64,000 nucleotides of DNA from Deltaproteobacteria bacterium (GTDB lineage Bacteria > Myxococcota_A > Polyangia > DRWM01 > JAAZOP01). Positions 8,312 through 15,057 of the stretch are shown here, one piece after another. The notes beneath the pieces are model-generated. The model did not search any database and had not been told where the DNA came from. It was given only the letters and a program-made list of their open reading frames with translations. The position numbers were made by a program, and so were the translations under genes. The stretch is taken from the NCBI GenBank assembly GCA_016218815.1, contig JACRCX010000089.1, forward strand, positions 1-64,000. The letters are read 5' to 3'. Within the stretch, counting starts at the first letter, position 1, and each line of letters opens with the position of its first letter.

Positions 8312-10222
8312 ATGACGACAGCGAATGCGGGTTCGCAGGGGCGTACCGTGCGCCGGTGGCTCGAGGAGCGCGGCGAGCGGGTGAACGACGTGGTGGGGGC
8401 GTTGCGAGGGGGGGAAGTCCTCGACCTGATGACGGTGGTCGGTGACGGAACCGGGCTGGAGGCGTTGCGCGCGGGGGACGAGAAGGCGTTGGCGGTCGTG
8501 CGGCACACGGCGGCGCACGTGATGGCGGACGCGGTGCAGCGGTTGTTCCCGGGGACGAAGGTGACGATCGGGCCCTCGATCGCGGAGGGGTTCTACTACG
8601 ACTTCGACCGGCCGGAGGGGGCGTTCACGGAGGAGGATCTGTCGCGCATCGAGGAGACGATGCGGGAGATCGTGAAGGCGGACGCGGCGCTGGAGCGGAG
8701 CGAGGTGACGCGGGCGGAGGCGGAGGAGCTGTTCGCGAAGCTGGGGGAGCCGTACAAGCTGGAGATCCTGCGCGGCCTGCCGGCGGACGCGACGATTACG
8801 CTCTACCGGCACGGGGGATGGACGGACCTGTGCCGGGGGCCGCACGTGGCGTCGACGGGGTGGGTGAAGGCGTTCAAGCTGACGGGGGTGGCGGGGGCGT
8901 ACTGGCGCGGCGACGAGCGCAACAAGATGCTCTCGCGGATCTACGGGACGGCGTTCTTCGACAAGAAGGCGCTGGCGGAGCATCTGGCGCGGATCGAGGA
9001 GGCGAAGAAGCGGGACCACCGCAAGCTGGGGCGGGAGCTGGATCTGTTCTCGACGAGCGAAGCGATCGGCGGCGGGCTGGTGTTGTGGCATCCCAAGGGT
9101 GCGTTCGTGCGGCGCCAGATCGAGGACTACTGGCGGGCGCAGCACCTGGCGCACGGGTACGAGCTGTTGTTCTCGCCGCACATCGGGCGGGCGGAGCTGT
9201 GGCAGAAATCGGGGCATCTGGGGTTCTACAAGGACAACATGTACGCCCCGATGGAGATCGAGGGGAACCCGTACATCCTCAAGCCGATGAACTGCCCGTT
9301 CCACATCGAGATCTTCCGCTCGCGGCTGCGCAGCTACCGCGAGCTGCCGTTGCGCTGGGCGGAGCTGGGCGCGGTGTACCGCTTCGAGCGCTCGGGGCAG
9401 CTGCACGGGCTGATGCGGGTGCGGGGGTTCACGCAGGACGACGCGCACTTGTTCATCCGGCGGGAGCAGCTTGGGGAGGAGATCCTGCGGGTGATCGACT
9501 TCTCGACGGGGATGCTCAGGGCGTTCGGCTTCGAGCAGTACCAGATGGTGTTGTCGACGCGGCCGAAGGAGAGCGCGGGTGATCCGGAGCTGTGGGCGGA
9601 GGCGGAGCGCCACTTGCGGCTGGGGCTGGAAAAGACGGGGCTGGGGTTCGAGGTGGAGGAGGGCGGGGGAGCGTTCTACGGGCCGAAGATCGACATCCAG
9701 GTCAAGGACGCGCTGGGGCGCTCGTGGCAGTGCAGCACGATCCAGGCGGACTTCATCCAGCCGGAGAACTTCGACCTCTCCTACGCGGCGGCGGACGGGA
9801 CGTTGCCGCGGCCGGTGATGCTGCACCGGACGCTGCTGGGATCGATGGAGCGGTTCTTCGGGGTGCTGGTGGAGCATCTGGCCGGGGGATTCCCGCCGTG
9901 GCTGGCGCCGGTGCAGGCGACGGTGGTGACGGTGAGCGAGAAGCAGCAGGCGTGGGGGCGCGAGGTGGGGGAGCTGTGCCGGGCGCGGGGCCTGCGGGTG
10001 CACGTGGACGACGGACCGGACAAGCTGGGGGCGAAGATCCGGGAGGCGCGGAACCAGCGGGTGCCGTACATCGCGGTGGTGGGGGACCGGGAGGCGGCGG
10101 AGCGGACGGTGACGCCGCGGTCGCGAGCGGCGGGGGATCTGGGGGCGATGCCGGTGGACGCGTTCGTGGAGCGGCTGGCGTCGGAGGCGCAACCGCCGAA
10201 GCTGGAGTTGCGGTATTCTTAG
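8312..10222 (+). CDS. thrS: Threonyl-tRNA synthetase
   Basis: Class II synthetase that charges tRNA-Thr in the cytoplasm. The 636-residue length is standard. Order: a diverged TGS domain (about 8-60), the editing domain with His65-x3-His69 and the Cys-Arg-Gly-Pro-His motif near 172, the catalytic core with zinc ligand Cys328 in Met-Asn-Cys-Pro-Phe-His and motif 2 Arg-Phe-Glu-Arg-Ser-Gly, and a C-terminal anticodon-binding domain from about 530. The editing histidines are intact, so Ser-tRNA proofreading is likely. It lies about 60 bases after tRNA-Val and directly before infC, the order seen in many bacteria. Confidence 0.97.
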   Translation: MTTANAGSQGRTVRRWLEERGERVNDVVGALRGGEVLDLMTVVGDGTGLEALRAGDEKALAVVRHTAAHVMADAVQRLFPGTKVTIGPSIAEGFYYDFDRPEGAFTEEDLSRIEETMREIVKADAALERSEVTRAEAEELFAKLGEPYKLEILRGLPADATITLYRHGGWTDLCRGPHVASTGWVKAFKLTGVAGAYWRGDERNKMLSRIYGTAFFDKKALAEHLARIEEAKKRDHRKLGRELDLFSTSEAIGGGLVLWHPKGAFVRRQIEDYWRAQHLAHGYELLFSPHIGRAELWQKSGHLGFYKDNMYAPMEIEGNPYILKPMNCPFHIEIFRSRLRSYRELPLRWAELGAVYRFERSGQLHGLMRVRGFTQDDAHLFIRREQLGEEILRVIDFSTGMLRAFGFEQYQMVLSTRPKESAGDPELWAEAERHLRLGLEKTGLGFEVEEGGGAFYGPKIDIQVKDALGRSWQCSTIQADFIQPENFDLSYAAADGTLPRPVMLHRTLLGSMERFFGVLVEHLAGGFPPWLAPVQATVVTVSEKQQAWGREVGELCRARGLRVHVDDGPDKLGAKIREARNQRVPYIAVVGDREAAERTVTPRSRAAGDLGAMPVDAFVERLASEAQPPKLELRYS

Positions 10223-10228
10223 GGCGAG

Positions 10229-10248
10229 CCCTTCGACGGGCTCAGGGC
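10229..10248. repeat. Dispersed 20-bp near-palindrome
   Basis: Copy of the cccttcgac-x-x-gctcagggc motif, here between thrS and infC. Other copies start at 1949, 44759 and 48224. It lies ahead of the infC ribosome binding site and could fold as a weak hairpin in the leader. Confidence 0.7.
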
Positions 10249-10285
10249 AGGCGGTCGGGGGAATTGAAGGAGGGAGAGAGAGGTC

Positions 10286-11035
10286 TTGTTCAAGAAGGGA
10301 TTGCGTTCGGGAGAGGATCGGCCTGAGCCGTCGGTGCGGGTGAACCAGCGGATCCGGGTGCCGGAGGTGCGGCTCATCGGTGCAGACGGCGCGATGATCG
10401 GGATCATGACATCGGGGGAGGCGCTGGACCGTGCGCGTTCGGCGGGTCTGGACCTGGTCGAGGTCAATCCGAAGGCGGCGCCGCCGGTCTGCCGGCTGAT
10501 GGACTACGGGAAGTTCAAGTACGAGCAGAAAAAGCAGGCGAACCTGGCGCGCAAGCGGCAGACGGTGATCGAGATCAAGGAGATCAAGTTCCGGCCGAAG
10601 ACGGACGATCACGACTACGACTTCAAGATGCGGCACATCCGGCGGTTCCTGTCGGAGGGGGACAAGGCGAAGATCACGGTGCGGTTCCGGGGGAGGGAGC
10701 TGGCGCACCCGCAGGTGGCGCAGCACCTGCTGGACCGCATCGTCTCGGACCTCAAGGACGAGGCGGTGGTGGAGCAGAACTCGCGGATGGAGGGGCGGAC
10801 GATGCACCTCCTGATCGCGCCGAAGGCGGGCGCGATTCCCAAGCCCGTGCCCGCCGCGCCCGCGCCGGCGGTGCCGGGGCCTCGACTGGCCGGACCGTTG
10901 CCGGTGGTGCCCCGCGCGGCGCCGCTGCCGCCGCCGCCGCGCGAGGACCTGGAGAAGGACAAGGAAAAGGACGACGAGGACGACGAGGACGACGAGGACG
11001 ACACGGACGACACGGACGTCGAGGAGACGAAGTAG
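10286..11035 (+). CDS. infC: Translation initiation factor IF3 with long acidic tail
   Basis: IF3 binds the 30S subunit, keeps it free of 50S and checks the start codon. The N-domain (Arg-Val-Asn-Gln-Arg-Ile-Arg-Val-Pro at about 19-27), the lysine-rich linker (Tyr-Glu-Gln-Lys-Lys-Gln) and the C-domain (Ile-Lys-Phe-Arg-Pro) are all present up to about residue 180. A further ~70 residues follow: Pro/Ala-rich, then a run rich in Asp, Glu and Lys. The start is TTG with AAGGAGGG 11 bases upstream; rare start codons are known for infC and let IF3 repress its own translation. The usual downstream genes rpmI and rplT are not here. Confidence 0.95.
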   Translation: MFKKGLRSGEDRPEPSVRVNQRIRVPEVRLIGADGAMIGIMTSGEALDRARSAGLDLVEVNPKAAPPVCRLMDYGKFKYEQKKQANLARKRQTVIEIKEIKFRPKTDDHDYDFKMRHIRRFLSEGDKAKITVRFRGRELAHPQVAQHLLDRIVSDLKDEAVVEQNSRMEGRTMHLLIAPKAGAIPKPVPAAPAPAVPGPRLAGPLPVVPRAAPLPPPPREDLEKDKEKDDEDDEDDEDDTDDTDVEETK

Positions 11036-11109
11036 GGTTTCGCGCGAAGGGCGCCAAGAGGCAAAGGGCGCCAAGAGGGGCGGGGCGGGGGGGATCCGGG
11101 AGAACACCG

Positions 11110-12759
11110 ATGGGACGAACCGGCATGCGCAGTGTGGGGCTGGCGGCGTGTGCGCTTCTGGCGTTGGGGGCGACATGCCGGAAGGACTCGGGGGGAGGCG
11201 CGACGGGGACGGCGGTGGACGCGGGGGCGGGCGTCGAGGGGGAGAGCGGGGAAGGGGACGGCTCGGCAGCGGCGCGGGCGCGGCTGATCGGGATCATTTC
11301 GCCGCACGCGGGGTACGAGTACTCGGGCGCGGTGGCGGGGTTCGCGTGGAAGCAGCTCGAGGGGGCGGGGGCGGGTGACGCGGGGCGGGAGGCGGCGTCG
11401 ATCTTTCCGGCGCAGCAGGCGGGGGGGTTCTACCCGGCGGATCCGGCGGTGCTGCGGTCGCAGGTGGAAGGGTTTCTCGCGGCGGCGGAGAAGAAGAACT
11501 TCGACGTGGGGCCGATCGCGACGGTGATCGTGCTGGCGCCGAGCCACCACTATCCGTTCACGGGGGGAGCCGTACTGGCGGAAGACGGGTACCAGACGCC
11601 GCTGGGCGTGGTGCGGGTGGATGCGGCGTTGCGGACGGAGCTGGTGGAGGCGGCGGGCGGCGACGTCGTGGTGGACTCACGGGTGTTCGAGCAGGAGCAT
11701 GCGTTGGAGGTCCAGCTTCCGTTCCTGCAGGTGGCGTTGCCCGGGGCGGCGGTGGTGCCGGTGATCGTGGGCGACACGCCGCTCGGGGAGCTGGAGCGGC
11801 TGGGGCAGGCGATCGCCGGGCTGCTGCGGGAGCGCTCGGACGTGGTGGTCGTGGCGTCCTCGGACATGTCGCACTTCCATCCGTACGACGGGGCGGTGAG
11901 CGCGGACGAGGAGACGATGGCCGCGCTGACGACGCTCGACCTGGAAGCGTACGACCGGGTCGGCAGCGGCGAGGAGAGCGAGTGTCCGACGGGGCCGTGC
12001 ATGAGCGGGATGTGCGGGTACAATCCGGTCCGCGTGGCGCTGGGTGCGTTGCTCGCGGTCGCGCCGGAGGGGGCGAAGGTGGTGCGCCTCAAGTACGCGA
12101 ACAGCGGCGACGTGACGGGGGAGCGGGAGCGGGTGGTGGGGTACGGGGCGTTGGCGCTGGTGCGGGAGGAGCCGGCGAGCGGGGGAGAGGAGGCCGGGAT
12201 GTACACGCGGGAGGAGCGGCAGTCGCTCATCGACATCGCGAAGGCGGCGGTGGCGGCGGCGGTGCGGGGGGAGTCGTACGAGCCGGCGGCGCCGGAGTCG
12301 GAGGCGTTGCGGCGGGACGGGGCGGCGTTCGTGACGCTCAAGACGAACGGGGAGCTGCGGGGGTGCATCGGGATGGTGGAGGCGCACGAACCGCTGTACC
12401 TGTGCGTGGCGTCGGTGGCGCGTTCGGCGGCGGTGGAGGATCCGCGGTTCGATCCGGTTTCGACGGGGGAGCTGGGGGCGCTGTCGTACGAGATCTCGGT
12501 GTTGACGCCGCCGGAGACGGTGACGGACCCGACGACGGTCGTGGTGGGGCGGGACGGCTTGATCGTCTCGCGGGGTGGCCGCCGGGGGCTTCTCCTGCCG
12601 CAGGTGCCGGAGGAGCAGGGGTGGAACCGGGAGCAATTCCTGGACGGAACGTGCCGGAAGGCGGGGCTGCCGACGGGGTGCTGGCGGGATCGCGAGACGC
12701 GGATCCAGCGGTTCCGGGCGGTGGTGTGGGGGGAGGAGCTGGTGGATCTTCTGGGATGA
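11110..12759 (+). CDS. MEMO-AMMECR1 fusion lipoprotein (AmmeMemoRadiSam proteins B and A)
   Basis: A 549-residue protein. Residues 1-23 look like a lipoprotein signal (Leu-Gly-Ala-Thr-Cys). Residues ~58-355 form the MEMO-like domain with all four metal-site marks: Pro-His-Ala-Gly-Tyr, Pro-Ser-His-His, Met-Ser-His-Phe-His and Met-Cys-Gly-Tyr-Asn-Pro. Residues ~365-549 form an AMMECR1 domain with Leu-Arg-Gly-Cys-Ile-Gly. In the usual MEMO order a Phe-Tyr-Pro-Ala-Asp-Pro helix comes first and Pro-His-Ala-Gly second. Here that order is swapped: Pro-His-Ala-Gly is at about 63 and Gly-Phe-Tyr-Pro-Ala-Asp-Pro at about 107-113. The partner radical SAM enzyme is 28 kb away at 41247-42506 and is also exported. 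The chemistry of this three-part system is not settled. Confidence 0.9.
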   Translation: MGRTGMRSVGLAACALLALGATCRKDSGGGATGTAVDAGAGVEGESGEGDGSAAARARLIGIISPHAGYEYSGAVAGFAWKQLEGAGAGDAGREAASIFPAQQAGGFYPADPAVLRSQVEGFLAAAEKKNFDVGPIATVIVLAPSHHYPFTGGAVLAEDGYQTPLGVVRVDAALRTELVEAAGGDVVVDSRVFEQEHALEVQLPFLQVALPGAAVVPVIVGDTPLGELERLGQAIAGLLRERSDVVVVASSDMSHFHPYDGAVSADEETMAALTTLDLEAYDRVGSGEESECPTGPCMSGMCGYNPVRVALGALLAVAPEGAKVVRLKYANSGDVTGERERVVGYGALALVREEPASGGEEAGMYTREERQSLIDIAKAAVAAAVRGESYEPAAPESEALRRDGAAFVTLKTNGELRGCIGMVEAHEPLYLCVASVARSAAVEDPRFDPVSTGELGALSYEISVLTPPETVTDPTTVVVGRDGLIVSRGGRRGLLLPQVPEEQGWNREQFLDGTCRKAGLPTGCWRDRETRIQRFRAVVWGEELVDLLG

Positions 12760-12767
12760 GTTGATCG

Positions 12768-12838
12768 TCTGGGACGAGGTGGTCGATCGGGTCGAGTTGT
12801 TGGTTCTTGGTGGGTTGATCGGATCGAGTTATTGGTCC
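12768..12838. repeat. Dispersed repeat (gttggtgggtcgatcgggtcgag family)
   Basis: Two degenerate copies in series of a motif around 'gggttgatcggatcgagtt(a/g)ttggt'. Other copies, all in the same direction, are at 13083, 18011, 45770 and 49259. This copy also encodes the Pro-Pro-Asp-Gln tail of the small minus-strand gene. Confidence 0.65.
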
Positions 12839-13044
12839 GGAGGGGTGGGGGGAGCGACGTACCAGAGGGCGGCGGGTTTGGGGGTGGCGCCGAAGGCGCT
12901 GATGGCGGCGGTGCGGTTGGGGGAGTGGAAGACGACGACGCCTTCGCGAGAGGGGATTCCGGTGGGGAGGGGAACGTCGACGGCGACGATCCACTCGTCG
13001 GGGTAGGAGAACTGGATTTCGGCGGCAGTCATGCGTGTGGTCAT
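12829..13044 (-). CDS. Small hypothetical protein
   Basis: A 71-residue product with a credible, mixed composition: Gln-Phe-Ser-Tyr-Pro-Asp-Glu-Trp-Ile-Val-Ala-Val-Asp near residue 10 and Ile-Ser-Ala-Phe-Gly near 48. I know no family. The last residues come from the dispersed repeat, so the natural C-terminus may have been altered. The start could also be the ATG at 13032. Neither has a strong ribosome binding site. Confidence 0.45.
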   Translation of the reverse strand: MTTRMTAAEIQFSYPDEWIVAVDVPLPTGIPSREGVVVFHSPNRTAAISAFGATPKPAALWYVAPPTPPDQ

Positions 13045-13082
13045 GGGGGGAAGGTAACGGGCGGAGGAGGAGGGGGGCAAGT

Positions 13083-13131
13083 TTTTGGTAGTTGGTTGTT
13101 GGTGGGTCGATCGGGTCGAGTTGTTGGTGGG
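13083..13131. repeat. Dispersed repeat (gttggtgggtcgatcgggtcgag family)
   Basis: Clean copy: ttggttgttggtgggtcgat followed by cgggtcgagttgttggt. Same family and direction as the copies at 12768, 18011, 45770 and 49259. Confidence 0.75.
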
Positions 13132-13191
13132 GAGGGGGCGGGGAGGGGCGGGGGCGTCTTGACCGTGGAGTTGGCCCGAGGCACGATCCGG

Positions 13192-13485
13192 ATGATGCGG
13201 GTGCTGGGCACCGACCTGGTGAGCGACGACGCGCGACCGTACTTCGTGTGGGACGAGGATCTATCCAACGGGGAGATCCGGGAGCTGTTGCGGAGCGCCT
13301 CGGAGCCGGAGCGGCTGCGGCTTCTGGCCAAGATCCTGCGTGAGGCGCGGGACGAGCATGTCTGGGCATACACGACGCCCGAGGAAGTCGCGCGGCTGCT
13401 GCCGCGGCTCCTGCCAATGCTCGGGCGTCGGCGCGCGTTCTGGGTCTACCTCGTGGAGGGGTGGCGTGCCGACGGGCTCCTCTAA
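13192..13485 (+). CDS. Small protein of a nucleotidyltransferase toxin-type locus
   Basis: A 97-residue protein, mostly helical, with Ser-Glu-Pro-Glu-Arg-Leu-Arg-Leu-Leu-Ala-Lys-Ile-Leu-Arg-Glu-Ala-Arg and a C-terminal Arg-Arg-Ala-Phe-Trp-x-Tyr-Leu. From memory of the family, genes like this sit directly upstream of an AbiEii-type nucleotidyltransferase and overlap it, so it may be the antitoxin-like partner. Here the downstream gene survives only as a 40-codon remnant. GTG at 13165 is an alternative start. Confidence 0.55.
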   Translation: MMRVLGTDLVSDDARPYFVWDEDLSNGEIRELLRSASEPERLRLLAKILREARDEHVWAYTTPEEVARLLPRLLPMLGRRRAFWVYLVEGWRADGLL

Positions 13486-13588
13486 TCCGCCCGGGCGGCT
13501 GACTCCGCTGCCGATCGACCAGCTTCGTGCGTTCGTCGAAGGACTGCAGCAGCGCTTGCGTCGTCTGGCGCTGCCGAACCCGGCGTAG
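13466..13588 (+). pseudogene. Remnant of a nucleotidyltransferase (AbiEii-like) gene
   Basis: GTG at 13466 overlaps the end of the upstream gene by 20 bases, as for an intact pair. The reading frame gives an N-terminus-like Asn-Pro-Pro-Gly-Arg-Leu-Thr-Pro-Leu and then at once a C-terminus-like Asp-Gln-Leu-Arg-Ala-Phe-Val-Glu-Gly-Leu and a stop. The Gly-Ser...Asp-x-Asp catalytic core expected between them is absent. This fits an internal deletion that joined both ends in frame. It is an inference from the shape of the locus. Confidence 0.4.
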
Positions 13589-13755
13589 CCTGTCCGACTG
13601 TCGGACGGAAGCGGGTGACATGAGGTCCGGGCGACGTCCGACGGTCCTCGCGGGGGGTGTCACGTTCCGTCACGTTCTTGCGTCATGATGTCGTCCGGCC
13701 GAGGCGGGCGTCAGAGCGGCGCCGCATCTGGCGTCCTGGGAGCGAGGAGCCGACG

Positions 13756-15057
13756 ATGACGAAGCCGAAGGTCAAGTCCGAGAGACGCGAGAGCGCCAGG
13801 GCGCGCCCGGCGAGGCCGCTGCGGATTCTGCACACGGCGGACTGGCATCTGGGGCACACGTTGCACGACGTTCCGCGGGAGTTCGAGCACGGCCGGTTCT
13901 TCGAGTGGTTGCTGGACCAGATCGGCGAGCGGGAGGTCGACGCGCTGCTGGTGGCCGGCGACCTGTTCGACGCGGCGAACCCTCCCGCGCGCGCGCAGCA
14001 GGCGTGGTTCCGGTTCCTGGGGGAGGCGCGGCGCAGATTCCGTGACCTGCAGATCGTGGCAATCGGGGGGAACCACGACTCGGCCGCGCGCCTGGACGCG
14101 CCGGACCCGGTGTTGTCGGCGTTCGGCGTCCGGGTGATCGGCGGCGTGAGCCGGGGAGGCGTGGAGGCCGACCTCGAGAGGCTCCTGGTGCCGTTGAAGG
14201 GCAAGGGCGGGGAGATCGGGGCGTGGGTGGCGGCGGTGCCGTACCTGCGGCCGTGCGATCTGCCCGCCGGCGACGGCGAGGCCGGCGACGCGCTCATCAC
14301 CGGCGTCCGCGCGGCGTACGCGGCTGTGCTCACCGAGGCCCACCGGCGCGCAGGAGACCGGACCGCGGTGGTGGCGATGGGACATCTGTACCTGGCCGGC
14401 GGGAAGCTGAGCGAGCTGAGCGAGCGGAAGATCCTGGGCGGCAACCTGCACGCGCTGCCGGCGGATGTGTTTCCCGACTTCGTGGCGTACGCGGCGCTCG
14501 GCCACCTGCACCTGGCCCAGCAGGTCTCGCGTCCGGCGGTCCGGTACGCGGGATCGCCGCTTCCGTTGTCGCTGGCGGAGAGGTCGTACGAGCATCAGGT
14601 GGCGATCGTGGAGCTCGCGGGCGCGAAGCTCGAGGGGGTGGAGATCGTCCGCGTGCCGCGATGGATGGAGCTGGTGCGCATTCCCGAGACGGGGGAGCTG
14701 CGGCTCGACGAGCTGCTGGAGCGGATCGCCGCCGAGCCGTCGCGTCCGGCGGTCGAGGGAACTCCCGAGCCCCTGTTGGAGGTCGCGGTGCGGCTGGAGC
14801 GTCCGGAGCCGGCGATCCGCAAGACGATCCAGGATGTGCTGGAGGGGAAGGGGCTGAGGCTGGCGAAGATCACGCCGGTGTACGCGGGCGTGGGGGGGAG
14901 TCTGGGCGACGTCGAGCGCGGCCGAGCGCTGGGTGAGCTGTCGCCGGACGAGGTTTTTCGTCGTTGCTGGAGCCGGGACTTCGACGGAGCGCCGCCGGAG
15001 GAGTTGTTGGAGGCGTTCCACGAGCTGCTCGAGCAGGCACAGGGAGACGCGCCATGA
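13756..15057 (+). CDS. sbcD: Exonuclease SbcD (Mre11 homologue)
   Basis: Metallophosphoesterase nuclease of the SbcCD complex, which cuts hairpins and protein-blocked DNA ends. Metal-binding motifs are in order: Asp-Trp-His-Leu-Gly (about 34), Gly-Asp-Leu-Phe-Asp (about 75), Gly-Asn-His-Asp-Ser (about 112), Gly-His-Leu (about 213) and Gly-His-Leu-His-Leu (about 253). The ATG at 13756 has GAGGAG six bases upstream; the frame is open earlier but without a family match. It overlaps sbcC by ATGA, so the two are translated together. Confidence 0.95.
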   Translation: MTKPKVKSERRESARARPARPLRILHTADWHLGHTLHDVPREFEHGRFFEWLLDQIGEREVDALLVAGDLFDAANPPARAQQAWFRFLGEARRRFRDLQIVAIGGNHDSAARLDAPDPVLSAFGVRVIGGVSRGGVEADLERLLVPLKGKGGEIGAWVAAVPYLRPCDLPAGDGEAGDALITGVRAAYAAVLTEAHRRAGDRTAVVAMGHLYLAGGKLSELSERKILGGNLHALPADVFPDFVAYAALGHLHLAQQVSRPAVRYAGSPLPLSLAERSYEHQVAIVELAGAKLEGVEIVRVPRWMELVRIPETGELRLDELLERIAAEPSRPAVEGTPEPLLEVAVRLERPEPAIRKTIQDVLEGKGLRLAKITPVYAGVGGSLGDVERGRALGELSPDEVFRRCWSRDFDGAPPEELLEAFHELLEQAQGDAP

